From Syngnathus acus (Eukaryota; Chordata; Actinopteri; Syngnathiformes; Syngnathidae): a stretch of 64,000 nt of DNA. The DNA lies in contig NC_051096.1 of NCBI RefSeq assembly GCF_901709675.1, positions 6,041,001 to 6,105,000 of the forward strand, given 5' to 3'. The notes beneath the pieces are model-generated. The model did not search any database, was not told the DNA's origin, and was given only the letters and a program-made list of their open reading frames with translations. Shown here piece after piece: positions 50,101 to 58,330 of this stretch. Numbering within the stretch: the first letter of the stretch is position 1; each line of letters opens with the position of its first letter. The position numbers were made by a program, and so were the translations under genes.

Positions 50101-51216
50101 TTTTTTTAACTTGAGAAGATAAGGTAAGATGCCAGGCCATGGTTCATCATGAAATCGTAACAACCTCGTCCTATCACTGCCTGACAGCAAATTGTTTATC
50201 CAAACAGCAAAAGGTTCAACTTAACCACATACTAATTACTTCTAATAAAAGATTGTTTCATGATGACACGTGATTCAATGTAAATTTGCATCGTTAATAG
50301 CTCGGATAGGCTGTCAAATGAGGATGAGCTAGATAAAATAAGAAGAGGCGGACACATGTTAAGTTTAAATTTACATTAAAAGAACCAAGTGGAATTGTTC
50401 TGCAGTCAAGCGCAGCCAATCCAAATTTGGCCAATGTCAGTTTTCTGATGAGATTCAGCAGCGAGTTCCGAGCACCATTTGGCTTGTGGCGACTCCGAGG
50501 CACGAGGGGGTCTGTGATTTGCCGCTTGAAAATGAAAGCCGCGCCGTGCCATCTGGCAACGGCAGCGCCGCGAAATGCGACTGGCAACTCGGAGCGGGCC
50601 CTTCCCACGTTTAGTGGGCCACGAGTCAAATAATGAGACATTCTCCAGCCGCCAGACACAACAACATGTCAATTTCCCCATTTCCTGCTCCTTTTGTAGT
50701 TATGCTAATGTGAAGAAATGCAGCAACGAAGGTCGAGCCCTGATGCAGCTGGACTTCCAACAGTTCTTGATGAAGTTGGAGAAGCTGACTGACCTCAGGC
50801 CCATTCCCGATAAGGAGTTTGTCGAGACCTACATCAAGGCGTACTACCTGACGGAAAATGATATGGAGCAGTTTATCAAGAACCACAGGGTAAGGGCAAC
50901 TCTAGTCATGCTCGTGTACCAACAACTGCGTCCCACTTTCTTCATAATACCCTGAGGGCAACCAGCGTTGCTCTGATAAAATGGAATCAGAAATATATTT
51001 TCATTTATTATTTATGAGTTTGTTTTTTTGTTTGTTTGTCGAACTAATTCTTTTGCCTAAAAATGCATGCTTTTTTTTTTCTTTTTTTTTTTCCAGGAGT
51101 ACTCCATGAAGCAGCTAGCAAACCTGGTGAATGTTTGTCTGGGCTCCCACATAAACAAGAAAGCCCGCCAGAAACTTCTGGCCGCCATTGATGACATTGA
51201 CAGACCCAAGAGATAG
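12472..51216 (+). CDS. vps50: VPS50 / syndetin, EARP complex subunit (28 coding exons)
   Basis: Syndetin replaces VPS54 in the EARP complex (VPS50-51-52-53), which tethers Rab4-positive recycling endosomes. The 28 exons follow the human protein almost residue for residue from [11 protein letters not shown] to [11 protein letters not shown], about 967 aa if one missing base in exon 10 is allowed for (human 964). Domain order: N-terminal Vps54_N-like coiled region (about 40-330), linker (about 330-485), acidic low-complexity segment (about 500-600), C-terminal syndetin domain (about 730-967). All introns are GT-AG and all phases join except after exon 10, which has 42 nt instead of the 43 its neighbours require. 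Read literally, the frame shifts after residue 222 and stops about ten residues later. The TATA-less promoter has CLEAR-, ZNF143- and YY1-like motifs. Tail-to-tail with calcr. Confidence 0.95.
12947..12993. repeat. ATT/ATG trinucleotide-rich tract
   Basis: Imperfect (TTA)n/(TTG)n low-complexity tract in vps50 intron 1. Confidence 0.8.
13155..13223 (+). CDS. vps50: vps50 exon 2
   Basis: 69 nt in phase 0, encoding [20 protein letters not shown] followed by PSK. The GLKSP start matches human. The rest is a variable N-terminal linker. Confidence 0.88.
13466..13590 (+). mobile_element. Tc1-like transposon left-end fragment
   Basis: Runs from AAAAAGTCCACACATCCCTG to the region of CTTTTTTCCATACTTAATCA and ATGTACAAAAATATTG. 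This order resembles the untranslated left end of a widespread teleost Tc1-like element recalled from other fish genomes. The same opening motif occurs at 58337 and 63139. No transposase remains here. The match is from memory and by eye. Confidence 0.45.
14867..14960. mobile_element. possible non-autonomous DNA element fragment
   Basis: The string AGGGCTGAACGATTAATCG resembles the end of common teleost non-autonomous DNA transposons (AGGGCTG..ACGATTAATCG). I could not locate a matching inverted end, so the extent is approximate. Confidence 0.35.
16198..16320 (+). CDS. vps50: vps50 exon 3
   Basis: 123 nt in phase 0. Encodes [20 protein letters not shown] and on to [11 protein letters not shown], the start of the conserved Vps54_N-like region. 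Acceptor GTTTCAG; donor GTTTGT, followed within a few bases by an A12 run. Confidence 0.95.
16321..17084 (+). other. vps50 intron 3
   Basis: A 764-bp intron with an A12 run just after the donor. Nothing else was recognised. Confidence 0.8.
17085..17156 (+). CDS. vps50: vps50 exon 4
   Basis: 72 nt in phase 0. Encodes [20 protein letters not shown] then QQAA, with heptad-like leucines consistent with the N-terminal coiled coil of CATCHR-type tethering subunits. Donor GTAAGT. Confidence 0.94.
17157..19105 (+). other. vps50 intron 4
   Basis: A 1.9-kb intron. It ends in a CT-rich tract (19083-19098) that serves as the polypyrimidine tract of exon 5. No other feature was recognised. Confidence 0.75.
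19106..19159 (+). CDS. vps50: vps50 exon 5
   Basis: 54 nt in phase 0, encoding [18 protein letters not shown], identical to human over almost the whole exon. Acceptor TGCAG after a long CT tract. Confidence 0.95.
19160..21953 (+). other. vps50 intron 5
   Basis: A 2.8-kb intron, AT-rich, with no recognised gene, RNA or repeat. Confidence 0.65.
21954..22024 (+). CDS. vps50: vps50 exon 6
   Basis: 71 nt encoding [20 protein letters not shown] then NA and part of R; ends in phase 2. Human has [23 protein letters not shown]. Confidence 0.95.
22496..22613 (+). CDS. vps50: vps50 exon 7
   Basis: 118 nt. Encodes (R)[19 protein letters not shown] through [12 protein letters not shown], a highly conserved Vps54_N block. 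Acceptor CATTAG; ends in phase 0. Confidence 0.96.
23016..23051 (+). CDS. vps50: vps50 exon 8
   Basis: 36 nt encoding [12 protein letters not shown], identical to human. A short phase-0 exon, acceptor TTCACAG, donor GTATCG. Skipping it would keep frame. Confidence 0.94.
23422..23504 (+). CDS. vps50: vps50 exon 9
   Basis: 83 nt encoding [20 protein letters not shown] then FKHYSCI and two bases (AG) of the next codon; ends in phase 2 at a GTACGA donor. No other GT lies one base away, so the donor cannot absorb the frame problem in exon 10. Confidence 0.95.
23505..26094 (+). other. vps50 intron 9
   Basis: A 2.6-kb intron. It contains a short reverse-transcriptase-like fragment on the - strand (24842-24871). 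Otherwise nothing was recognised. Confidence 0.65.
24842..24871 (-). mobile_element. non-LTR retrotransposon RT motif fragment
   Basis: On the - strand this reads [10 protein letters not shown], one residue from the GVPQGSILGP motif of LINE reverse transcriptases. The flanking frame stays open but does not resemble RT further on, so only a decayed fragment is visible. Confidence 0.4.
26095..26136 (+). CDS. vps50: vps50 exon 10 with apparent 1-bp deletion
   Basis: 42 nt between CCACAG and GTACCC. It should encode [15 protein letters not shown] (human), needing 43 nt after the two carried bases. The sequence reads GAATTGATTCTAAACTGC, where a family-like reading needs one more base around 26100-26104 (TTG AAT TCT or similar). 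The rest then reads [11 protein letters not shown]. Read literally, the frame becomes [11 protein letters not shown] and then TAG. All other exons are intact, so this is either a base-calling error or a genuine loss-of-function variant. Confidence 0.88.
26145..26175. repeat. CT microsatellite next to exon 10 donor
   Basis: (CT)n, about 14 units, beginning roughly eight bases after the exon 10 splice donor. Slippage-prone DNA beside the exon that carries the indel. Confidence 0.9.
26989..27087 (+). CDS. vps50: vps50 exon 11
   Basis: 99 nt in phase 0. Encodes [20 protein letters not shown] through YTLLGKTQ, matching human [20 protein letters not shown]. Its phase-0 start is what shows that exon 10 is one base short. 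Confidence 0.95.
27088..28188 (+). other. vps50 intron 11
   Basis: A 1.1-kb intron with no recognised feature. Confidence 0.8.
28189..28329 (+). CDS. vps50: vps50 exon 12
   Basis: 141 nt in phase 0. Encodes [20 protein letters not shown] through [17 protein letters not shown], almost identical to human. End of the Vps54_N-like region. Donor GTAAGT. Confidence 0.96.
28330..30678 (+). other. vps50 intron 12
   Basis: A 2.3-kb intron with an AAT-rich low-complexity tract near 28387-28432. No other feature was recognised. Confidence 0.7.
28387..28432. repeat. AAT-rich simple repeat
   Basis: Imperfect (AAT)n tract shortly after exon 12. Confidence 0.8.
30679..30811 (+). CDS. vps50: vps50 exon 13
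   Basis: 133 nt. Encodes [20 protein letters not shown] through QWHEEHDK then a variable VTTPTP linker; ends in phase 1. Human has [21 protein letters not shown]. Confidence 0.95.
32500..32545. mobile_element. possible hAT-like repeat fragment
   Basis: CAGTGGTGTTAAACTCAATT and the following CCAGGACCAAATTT resemble the CAG-GGTGTCAAACTCA..GGCCAAAT end of a common vertebrate/teleost non-autonomous hAT-type repeat. No second end was located. Confidence 0.3.
32893..32916. repeat. TA microsatellite
   Basis: (TA)n, about 12 units, in vps50 intron 13. Confidence 0.9.
33050..33071. repeat. ATT microsatellite
   Basis: (TTA)n, about 6-7 units, in vps50 intron 13. Confidence 0.85.
33653..33744 (+). 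CDS. vps50: vps50 exon 14
   Basis: 92 nt. A variable start ([15 protein letters not shown]), then [16 protein letters not shown], identical to human from [13 protein letters not shown]. Acceptor GCACAG; ends in phase 0. Confidence 0.94.
33815..33909 (+). CDS. vps50: vps50 exon 15
   Basis: 95 nt. Encodes [20 protein letters not shown] through VLDVIS; ends in phase 2. The preceding intron is only 70 bp, the shortest in the gene. Confidence 0.95.
33910..34874 (+). other. vps50 intron 15
   Basis: A 965-bp intron with no recognised feature. Confidence 0.8.
34875..34973 (+). CDS. vps50: vps50 exon 16
   Basis: 99 nt. Encodes (R)[19 protein letters not shown] and [13 protein letters not shown]; ends in phase 2. 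Acceptor CCAAG is slightly weak, but the protein match is clear. Confidence 0.95.
35317..35407 (+). CDS. vps50: vps50 exon 17
   Basis: 91 nt. Encodes (R)[19 protein letters not shown] and [11 protein letters not shown]; ends in phase 0 at GTGAGT. Matches human [20 protein letters not shown]. Confidence 0.95.
35592..35777 (+). CDS. vps50: vps50 exon 18
   Basis: 186 nt in phase 0, the longest single-frame exon after exon 27. Begins [19 protein letters not shown], then diverges from human in a serine/proline-rich and acidic segment, and ends [12 protein letters not shown] as in human. A likely disordered linker with SP sites. Confidence 0.93.
35778..36908 (+). other. vps50 intron 18
   Basis: A 1.1-kb intron with no recognised feature besides T-rich sequence before exon 19. 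Confidence 0.8.
36909..37027 (+). CDS. vps50: vps50 exon 19
   Basis: 119 nt. Encodes [20 protein letters not shown] and [19 protein letters not shown]; ends in phase 2. A strongly acidic linker conserved with human [20 protein letters not shown]. Confidence 0.95.
37028..38190 (+). other. vps50 intron 19
   Basis: A 1.2-kb intron containing T-rich homopolymer runs (around 37240-37290). Nothing else was recognised. Confidence 0.75.
38191..38297 (+). CDS. vps50: vps50 exon 20
   Basis: 107 nt. Encodes (S)[19 protein letters not shown] then [16 protein letters not shown]; ends in phase 1. Human has [20 protein letters not shown]. Confidence 0.95.
38847..38968 (+). CDS. vps50: vps50 exon 21
   Basis: 122 nt. 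Encodes [20 protein letters not shown] through [12 protein letters not shown]; ends in phase 0. The donor reads ATG|GTAGGG. Confidence 0.95.
39627..39680. mobile_element. teleost LINE/SINE tail-like fragment
   Basis: GGGGTAGGCTCCAGCTGCCT then GTGATCCTAAAAAGAATAAT and GGATGG resembles the common fish repeat tail GGATAGGCTCCAGC..GCGACCCTAGTGAGGATAAG..GGATGGATGG. It is a decayed, truncated copy identified by eye. Confidence 0.5.
39732..39757. repeat. short 9-bp tandem repeat
   Basis: GCAGCCCTT present nearly three times in a row inside vps50 intron 21. Confidence 0.85.
41421..41501 (+). CDS. vps50: vps50 exon 22
   Basis: 81 nt in phase 0. Encodes [20 protein letters not shown] then QESLIDM, matching human [20 protein letters not shown]. 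Acceptor TTTCTCAG; donor GTAGGA. Confidence 0.95.
41502..46226 (+). other. vps50 intron 22
   Basis: At 4.7 kb, the largest intron in the gene. It holds poly(A) runs (42202-42220 and 42889-42908), a short CA run near 43730 and AT-rich unique sequence. No coding exon or RNA gene was recognised. Confidence 0.65.
42889..42908. repeat. poly(A) homopolymer
   Basis: Run of about 20 A in intron 22. There is no obvious retroposed body next to it. Confidence 0.8.
46227..46375 (+). CDS. vps50: vps50 exon 23
   Basis: 149 nt. The variable start [15 protein letters not shown] is followed by conserved [19 protein letters not shown] through RVVATES; ends in phase 2 at a CT|GTAAGT donor. Start of the C-terminal syndetin domain. 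Confidence 0.94.
46488..46584 (+). CDS. vps50: vps50 exon 24
   Basis: 97 nt. Encodes (L)[19 protein letters not shown] then [13 protein letters not shown]; ends in phase 0. Only 112 bp after exon 23. Confidence 0.95.
46585..47334 (+). other. vps50 intron 24
   Basis: A 750-bp intron, nothing recognised. Confidence 0.8.
47335..47493 (+). CDS. vps50: vps50 exon 25
   Basis: 159 nt in phase 0. Encodes [20 protein letters not shown] through [13 protein letters not shown], over 85 percent identical to human by eye. Core of the C-terminal domain. Confidence 0.96.
47494..48988 (+). other. vps50 intron 25
   Basis: A 1.5-kb intron with a T run near 48116-48131. Nothing else was recognised. Confidence 0.75.
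48989..49110 (+). CDS. vps50: vps50 exon 26
   Basis: 122 nt. Encodes [20 protein letters not shown] then [20 protein letters not shown]; ends in phase 2. The acceptor ACAAAAG is a weak-looking site after a T/C tract, but the frame and protein are clear. Confidence 0.95.
49111..50699 (+). other. vps50 intron 26
   Basis: A 1.6-kb intron. A T-rich run (49606-49622) and a GC-richer patch near 50480-50620 are present. No family was recognised in the open frames of the patch. Confidence 0.7.
50700..50889 (+). CDS. vps50: vps50 exon 27
   Basis: 190 nt. Encodes (G)[19 protein letters not shown] through [16 protein letters not shown], almost identical to human. Acceptor TTTTGTAG; ends in phase 0. 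Confidence 0.96.
51097..51216 (+). CDS. vps50: vps50 exon 28 and stop
   Basis: 120 nt. Encodes [20 protein letters not shown] then [19 protein letters not shown] and TAG at 51214. The acceptor follows a long T/C tract. The C-terminus is identical to human from [15 protein letters not shown] onward. Confidence 0.96.
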   Translation, partial: EYSMKQLANLVNVCLGSHINKKARQKLLAAIDDIDRPKR

Positions 51217-51446
51217 ATTGCATCTAAATGTACCAGGCAGCGTGATGAGATGTAAAAAACAGTTGAACATGTGAATCCTCTGACATTAACCAAGTGCTTT
51301 GTATGATGGATGTAGTAAAACTTGCTGTATATTTCATGTCTGTACCGCAACGCTCTTTAACCTCCTTGTTTTGTTTTAGTCAGAACTTCCCTGCAGTTTT
51401 TGTCTTTTTTCCAGTTCACCATAAGGAAAGCTGGAATTCATCGTGT

Positions 51447-51452
51447 AATAAA
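51447..51452 (+). terminator. vps50 proximal poly(A) signal candidate
   Basis: AATAAA about 230 bp after the stop. Used alone it would give a short 3' UTR. Confidence 0.5.
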
Positions 51453-52013
51453 TTAGGTGAGAACTGTGTATCCATTCCAAAATCACATGCTGGTTCACAT
51501 TTTTTTTTTTTTTAGATGATGATTTATTTGTTGTTCAAGCACTCCAGTGAATGATAACTAGAAATTTGCACTTGAATGACTCCTGCTTGCCTTCTTGTTT
51601 GTTTTGTTTTGTTGAAGAGTCTTTAATATAATTATGATTAACAGTGAGATTATATATACATATATACACACCTAGAATTGACTGCACTCCTTATTATGTG
51701 GAAATGATGTGATTTTACCTTCCAGGCACCATGTTAGGAATTTACAAAGGAATACTGCAAACGGAAGAAAAAAGAATCAATGTCTGTATGTATTCCTGAT
51801 CGTGCATCGTCTTCAGAGTAGAAAAGTGCAAAATGTGAATGTTTTCAACAAGGTGTGTATTTATTTCCAGCTCTTTGTCTTCTTTTGGTGTTTTATCTAA
51901 CAAGCAGGCTTACCATCATGGTGTCATCCATCAATTGAAACAAATGCAAATAGTACTTAACCATTTTGTCAGAGCCGGCCGGAATTATGGTTGAACCAGG
52001 ATAATTCTACCTT

Positions 52014-52019
52014 AATAAA
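52014..52019 (+). terminator. vps50 distal poly(A) signal candidate
   Basis: A second AATAAA about 800 bp after the stop, followed by TG-containing sequence. Confidence 0.45.
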
Positions 52020-55000
52020 CAGATTAGTAATACACACATGCTGCGCTGAATTGTTTGCTTATATTTGTTGAATAATGAGAGTTCATTAATGGTTAACCTT
52101 TGGTGTGTATGGCAGCAAAACAGTGTATAGCTTTTTGTAATGCCGTGCTCCATTCTAATCATGCGCCTCCTCAAACAGGAGCTGGATGCTGGCAGCCAAA
52201 TTAATGGAGCTTCCTGTGTGGTTACCGCCCCTCAGGCTTGCTGTTTGTTTGTCGCCTGCTGCTCACGTTCAAGTCAGAAATACACAGTGAGAGAGATGTG
52301 GTTTTCTTCTGTAATTAAGTCAAACGTTGAGCGGCCGCTTCCTTTTGACTATGTGCATCATACGGATAACTTTCTTTCTTCCACTAGTTGCTCTCCTCCC
52401 ACACTATTTTCCAGTTGTTTGCACTGTCAAAGCTCATATCAGGCTGAAAATGGGAAGAGGCACGCAGAGAATTTGCACAGGTCATCACATCCATTATGAC
52501 GAAGAAGGCCATGCATGATTCATGGTGCGTATCTCGAGGGGCGCGCCGAGTTGTCGCCTGTGACCCTCATACTTTCAATCTATACTCAAGTAAATATATA
52601 TATTGCGCTACTTGCTTCACTTCACCCACTCTCTGTCTCAGCTCGGAGTTCAGGCCAGGAGAATAGAAAGGATGACTTTTGTAGCGTCTTTGCAACAATA
52701 ACTGGAAATAATACATGAAGCCCACTGTATGACTTTTTATCTGGGAGTTGGTTTATTGACACAGCTCCGGTTAATTAAATAAACACTGTTATTTAGTTGC
52801 ATTTTAATACGTTAATGCCAGTAATTCGCTATCTTGTTGAGTGGCATTAGAGATGAAGACGGCTAATTGGATGTGCTGCTTCAACTGTGAAAACAGCGCC
52901 GTGAGATCGTTGTTCCAGCGAGCAGCCGCCGCTAATTTGCTGCCTGACTAGCTGAGCTCGGGCGGAACAAACGTTGTGTGCGCTCGATGACATGAGCAGA
53001 GCGGCGAAAACGCTTGAGCGCAAGCGGCGCACTCGACGCTGACAACACGAGTAAACACCAGAGGATAAAAATTCTCCGTTTGAACTTAAGGCAGAGAAGA
53101 GAAACCTCAGAGTAACCGAGAAGTTGTTTGCATCGTGAGCGGATGGCAATGTAATGAAAGCAATACATCATCATATACACAACACTAAGGTCATGTACCA
53201 AATCTCATCATGTGTTGAAAATGTGCTTCACAGGCAGCATTACCATATAGAGCAATATTTCATGCTCCAATTTGTGCAGAGCTCTCTCGTGGTGCTCTTA
53301 TTGTGCGTATGTTTTATGCGCCGTGATGACAGAGGCCGGGCAGCTCGATGCTTCGTTACCAATAAAAGCGAAAGTTGTGGCCCGCTGAAAGAATCCTGAA
53401 AGTAGCTGTCAGCATCAATTGAAGGTTTAACACAACCTGAGCGCACTTGGCGCCGTGACAACTTGTCTTTAATTGACAATTACCATCAGCATCTTGGCTT
53501 CTCTCCATTAGAGACCAAAGACGTGTGGGCGATTACAAATGCTTTTTATATCTGTGAAGGAGAAACAACACCGTGAGCGTCCTACCAACAAAGCAACACA
53601 ATGATTCTGTAAATTGAAGAGACAGAAAGTAAAGATGGTTTTACACGCCTAAGATTTAATGAGATATTGTAAAAGAGTCAAATGTATTTTATTTCTTTAA
53701 AATAGCACTATGTAATATTGGGCCCATATATTTTTGTACTGATTTGCCTTTTTGCACTTCTTACCTAAGTTTTCCCAATTTATGAAATGTTTTTATTCTT
53801 TGCTGGTGACAGCCTTTGGTAGAGCTCAGTGGAAAAGTTCAGCTCGAAACAACACAGGTCACTGCTAAAAACAACGACTGCTGCTCCAGGCTTATTAGTT
53901 TGCTCTGCTTCCTTATTTGACAGTATGCACACTGAAAAAATTCAGCTTAAATAAGGAGAATTTCATGGGAAAAAAAATCATCTGACTTTGTCAAAGCTGT
54001 GCTGTTATAGCATTAGTGAGTAATAAAAAAAAATTCCATTCACAATTTCTTCTAAAATACGCTTTTTTTGCCCAATGTGGCTCATTGCCATACTCAGTCA
54101 AATAGCCCCTTTTGTAGCATGTTCATTCATTTTTTTTTTTTTTATTCAATCATGTATAGTTGCGTATTTTTCTTGTTATTCAGAGGGCTGCCTCTCCTCA
54201 GTCTCGACTTGTTCTGCGCTCGGCACGATGAGGGCTTTCACCTGTTAAGTTTGCAAACAGCACAAAAGAAGGTAAGTAAGTAAGCATTATTTATCATATT
54301 TCATGTACATTATAAAAAACACACACCCATGTTTTTGTATTTTTTAATTGAAGTTGGGAGTTAAAGGGCAATTGAGGCGCAAACAGTAGTTGCTTCATGG
54401 AAAAACTCCACCAACAAGCAAATGCTCCGGGGCTCAGATAATTAGCATTTTGCATTACAAATCTCATTAGCATGTAACAAGGGAACATGAGCTGAAAGAA
54501 AAATGTAATTGAGGAGGTTATCTCCTTGCTGAAGTACAAATGAGCCTAGATAGGAGAATGTAAGAATCATTACATTAATGTTTGGGATTTTTTTTGGGGT
54601 AATCTTTTGTTCTGTTTTGTGGATTTTCCTTTTTGGGACGGAATATACCTCTCGAATTTGCTTTCATGAGTTCCGATTTTTTGTTCTGCCACAGTGCTCC
54701 CTCCGCTTTAGACGGTTGGAAAAATGTCCTGTTTAACAAAAGCCCCTTTTTCTTCATTTCTGTCACATCCACTTTGGGACTCTAAGAATGCCCCGGGTGT
54801 GTCATTCCTATGCTTCACTGCAGAGTAAGATGAATACGGCAGATCCACAATCAGCTTCGGGCCGTCATAATCTCCATAATATCAAGCTTGAGATAATGAT
54901 CATACAGAGCGAATTGTCTCCCAATATGACATCCAAGGGGCTTGGACACACAATGCTCATTTATTATGGTTATTTATGAGCATTGCCATACAATCCTGAA

Positions 55001-55544
55001 GGAGGAGTTATTTCATAAAGCAATCTCCGCCCTGATCTGCAAACTTGTGAGATCAAATTCAAACAAAAGATCCAATGAAAATATCATTGTGTGCTTTGTG
55101 GATTTGGGTTCTTGATAATAAGAAACAAATTCTGGTAGCATCAGCGAGCGAGCTGATGATTCATCCATGGAAACAGTGAGTGTACTTGTTTGAGACCAGT
55201 ACAGTGCACTATTTGAATGCACTCAGCCACTATTGTTAAGTTCACACTCACTCGGCCTATCGCTTGTGAGCAGATGGCGGCTTTGCTGCAGATTAAACTG
55301 TAGAAAGATTTTGATGGTTTGATTTCTTTTTTTCTCCTCTCCTCTTTCTTTCTTTGAAGCCCAGCAGGGGAGCCCATCTCGCACATTATGCAAGCTGTCC
55401 TCGGTTTATCCATAATTACACCACGAACTTATTTGAGCCTTTTATGTGTTATAATGTCCTTAAACTTGGTTATGAAGCTATTATGTATCTATTTGAAACC
55501 CATTAAACTCTCTTCCCTCATTTGGATTCTTGGCCATCCAGTGT

Positions 55545-55679
55545 CTAATTAGAGCTGCGGTATATTTGGAAAAGGTCATTTAGCTTGTTGGAGCAAATTA
55601 TGTACACAGAAGCTGATTTTTGTTTGCAAATATGAACTTGTTTCTTTCCCCTTTTCTGTGATTGCAGCTAATTAGAGCT
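55545..55679. promoter_or_regulatory. paired CTAATTAGAGCT motifs
   Basis: The same 12-mer, with the homeodomain-type core TAATTA, occurs at 55545-55556 and 55668-55679, 123 bp apart in the same orientation. This may be a conserved regulatory element, but no comparison was possible. Confidence 0.25.
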
Positions 55680-56211
55680 TTCTCATACTGTGTATGAGAA
55701 ATATGTATGTATCAAATATTTCCATTTATCAGACACAATGGATGAGGCAAACATACCGTACACCTGTTTGATATTTTTTCCTTTTGTTTTCGTAGTTCTT
55801 GTTTTACCCACTCAAGCTGACTTTTATTGCCTATTTTCTGCCAGTTGCTGCCACACAGAAGCCATCAGGAGACTCGATCAAATGCCAGGCAAAGCCCAGC
55901 GCTGACATTTCACAAGTCCAGTTGTTACTCCAAGCTGTGACTTTCTGCAGAATGCGATTCCACACTCATCCATCTTGAGCAGAAAAACATGACGACAGGG
56001 TATGTGCATGCAATTAGGGAAATGTCCTCTTTGTTGTGTTCTCATTGTAGCAGAAGTCCCCCATCTACTAAGCCCTCATAAGCAAAACACTTAGCATACA
56101 ATTCAACTTGAGTATGATTATATACTGTAAGATTCGTTCCAGGATTCTTTTTGTTATGGTGTGAGTTAAAAAGAATGAAAATGCAGCTCCACAGGCGACA
56201 AACTTGATCAT

Positions 56212-56240
56212 TATCATCATCATCATCCTCATCATCACCT
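56212..56240. repeat. ATC trinucleotide repeat
   Basis: (ATC)n tract with two interruptions in the vps50-calcr spacer. Confidence 0.85.
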
Positions 56241-56531
56241 CATCAAGCTCATAGTGATAGTGAATGAATTGAAAGGAGGACAGTTTGTCTTCTTCTTTTG
56301 GCAGCGTCATTCGGATGCAGCAGAGCCTGAAATTGCATATTTTACACTGGCGTCTCTCGCAAGGCAGAAATTATTGCCGTAAAAGGAGTGAATGTGGCGC
56401 CCTCGGTATGACGATAACTATGATTTGAGATGTCAGTCAATTCTAACCTACTTTCAGCTATCAGTTGCATGTGTGTTAATATAAAAGAAGCCTTTAGAAT
56501 AAAAACGATTGGATAAATATGAGTTCCGAAG

Positions 56532-57108
56532 TACAGTGGTGCCTCGACACGAGTGACCCAATTTGAGTTTTTTTTTCTTTTCTTTTCACAACAAGCACAA
56601 CTTCTGTTGGAAGGCCATTGTCAAACTACATAGGACACACACAAAAAATATGTATCCACACAACCTCGTCTTAAGGTCTGCTAGCTTAATGCTAACTCAT
56701 GATGGGAAATGCCATTGATGGGCTTAGTAGTAGCATCTCTATGGCAGTAACAGAGGGATTATGAAAATTACTAATATAATACGGCTCACTGACTCAAAGT
56801 AGTGATGAGACTCTTCTCAAATTGCCTGCATGACTGCATTATACTGCCCCCCGGTGGCCCAGTCACATCAGAAAAAGCCACAATTCGTTATGATGCAAAT
56901 TTCACTCGTTGCATTCTATATAAATATGATGATGTATTTATAGATTACAATTTATCGTGTCATTGTACTTCGTAAAAAGCTCATACAATTTTCTCTTTTT
57001 TTGGAGGAGGCGGGAATGCGTAAATGGCATTTATATTTATTTCATTTTGGGGAAATAAGATTTGCGATACAAGTATGTTTTAAACTCCTTTCTAAAGGCA
57101 CCACTGTA
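56532..57108. mobile_element. Tc1/mariner-type MITE with TA target duplication
   Basis: The element begins CAGTGGTGCCT at 56534 and ends AGGCACCACTG at 57106, giving an 11-bp perfect terminal inverted repeat over 573 bp. Each end is flanked by TA (56532-56533 and 57107-57108), the Tc1/mariner target-site duplication. No transposase frame lies inside, so it is non-autonomous. Confidence 0.8.
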
Positions 57109-57810
57109 CTACAATGCAAAATAGCCCTTCTAATGTCATTTACACTACAAATATGAAGTCTCTCCTCTTTCCTGCCATTCTATGAGACTGAAGCCCAGCA
57201 TGTAAAAAATGTCCCTATCATGGGGTGAAAAAACATCACTCAGTCAAGCTTTTAAAAAATACATTATTTTTTTACCATCACATTTGCAACGATGTCAGTC
57301 AAAGCCGAGAGAGACAAGGAGACAAAACAAACCACAGGAATCCACCAAACTGGTGTCACAGTGCAGAAATCATAAAATGTATGCATTTTGGCCTCACGAA
57401 AGAGCGTGGCAACTTCCACATATGCTGATAATGTACACAGAAGCTCTCACCACGGACAAACCCTTATTTTGAAAATGAGTGAGAAATTTACTAAAATAAA
57501 TACTTGTTAATAAAATAAATACTCATCACAAGATGAAGGTCATTTGCTAAGATTGATTGTCACTATCATTTTTCTAACCTGCAACAAAAGACATTAGAAT
57601 GACTTGTAAATACAGCAAATACGTATTTCTATCATGTGGTTTATGATAAAGCTTTTGAATCTTTTTTTTTCCTACTTTTAAATTCTGGTTAAAAAAACAA
57701 GAGCTACCTCTCCTTAATTTCTAAAGGAAGTTGGCCACCTCTTGTAGACTAGAATTATTTGGGTTTGATGTTAAAGGATGAGTATGAGGCAAAAAAAGTT
57801 CATAAATCGT

Positions 57811-57870
57811 TGACCCACAATTTCTGGAGCTCATCTGTGTACTTTTTGGCAAATCCCAGTCTGGCCTTCC
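57811..57870 (-). mobile_element. Tc1-like transposase fragment
   Basis: On the - strand this reads KARLGFAKKYTDELQKLWV, which fits the Tc1 transposase segment (K-RL-FAK-H-----FW). A stop follows soon after in the same frame, so it is a decayed relic. Confidence 0.6.
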
Positions 57871-58330
57871 GATAAAATTTTGTGTCAGATCCCGATTTAA
57901 ATACCTGGAAATAAAATCTGAACTGCTGAACTCTTGCCTCCCATTTATCTTTTGAAGTCAAAATCAAACATGCTCAGTGTTCTCCAAAAATAAAGAAATT
58001 GGCCTCACTGTCCCACTTCCTTTGGGGTAGAGTATATTTCTATAAATATTTTTTGTATGCTTTTGCACATTTCACTTTCCGCTTACTTCTCAGGCCTATG
58101 ATGTTGAGCATCAGCAAAAACGGCATAGCCGTTTTGTGTGCGGCATCACAAAGCAACCAAGGAGTGCTAAACTCAGGAATGAGAAATAATAAAATCGGAA
58201 TAGAAAACAAAATATTCATTTTAAAAATCATGTATCTATTTACACAATTCCAGAGCTTGATGATAATTGGTAATTTCGTGGCATGTGTCCAGACTGGTGA
58301 TGCTGGTGTATTGTTACCGTTTGTGTTGTG

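Larger units (their letters stand above)
52050..56530. other. vps50-calcr intergenic region, proximal part
   Basis: No gene was recognised. AT-rich unique sequence with a repeated CTAATTAGAGCT motif at 55545 and 55668, an ATC-rich tract at 56212 and homopolymer runs. The open frames here lack family resemblance or splice context. Confidence 0.6.

Noticed and set aside
50294-50659. 121-residue antisense frame near vps50 exon 27
   Set aside because: It lies in an intron on the opposite strand with no family resemblance. The GC-rich patch explains the open frame.
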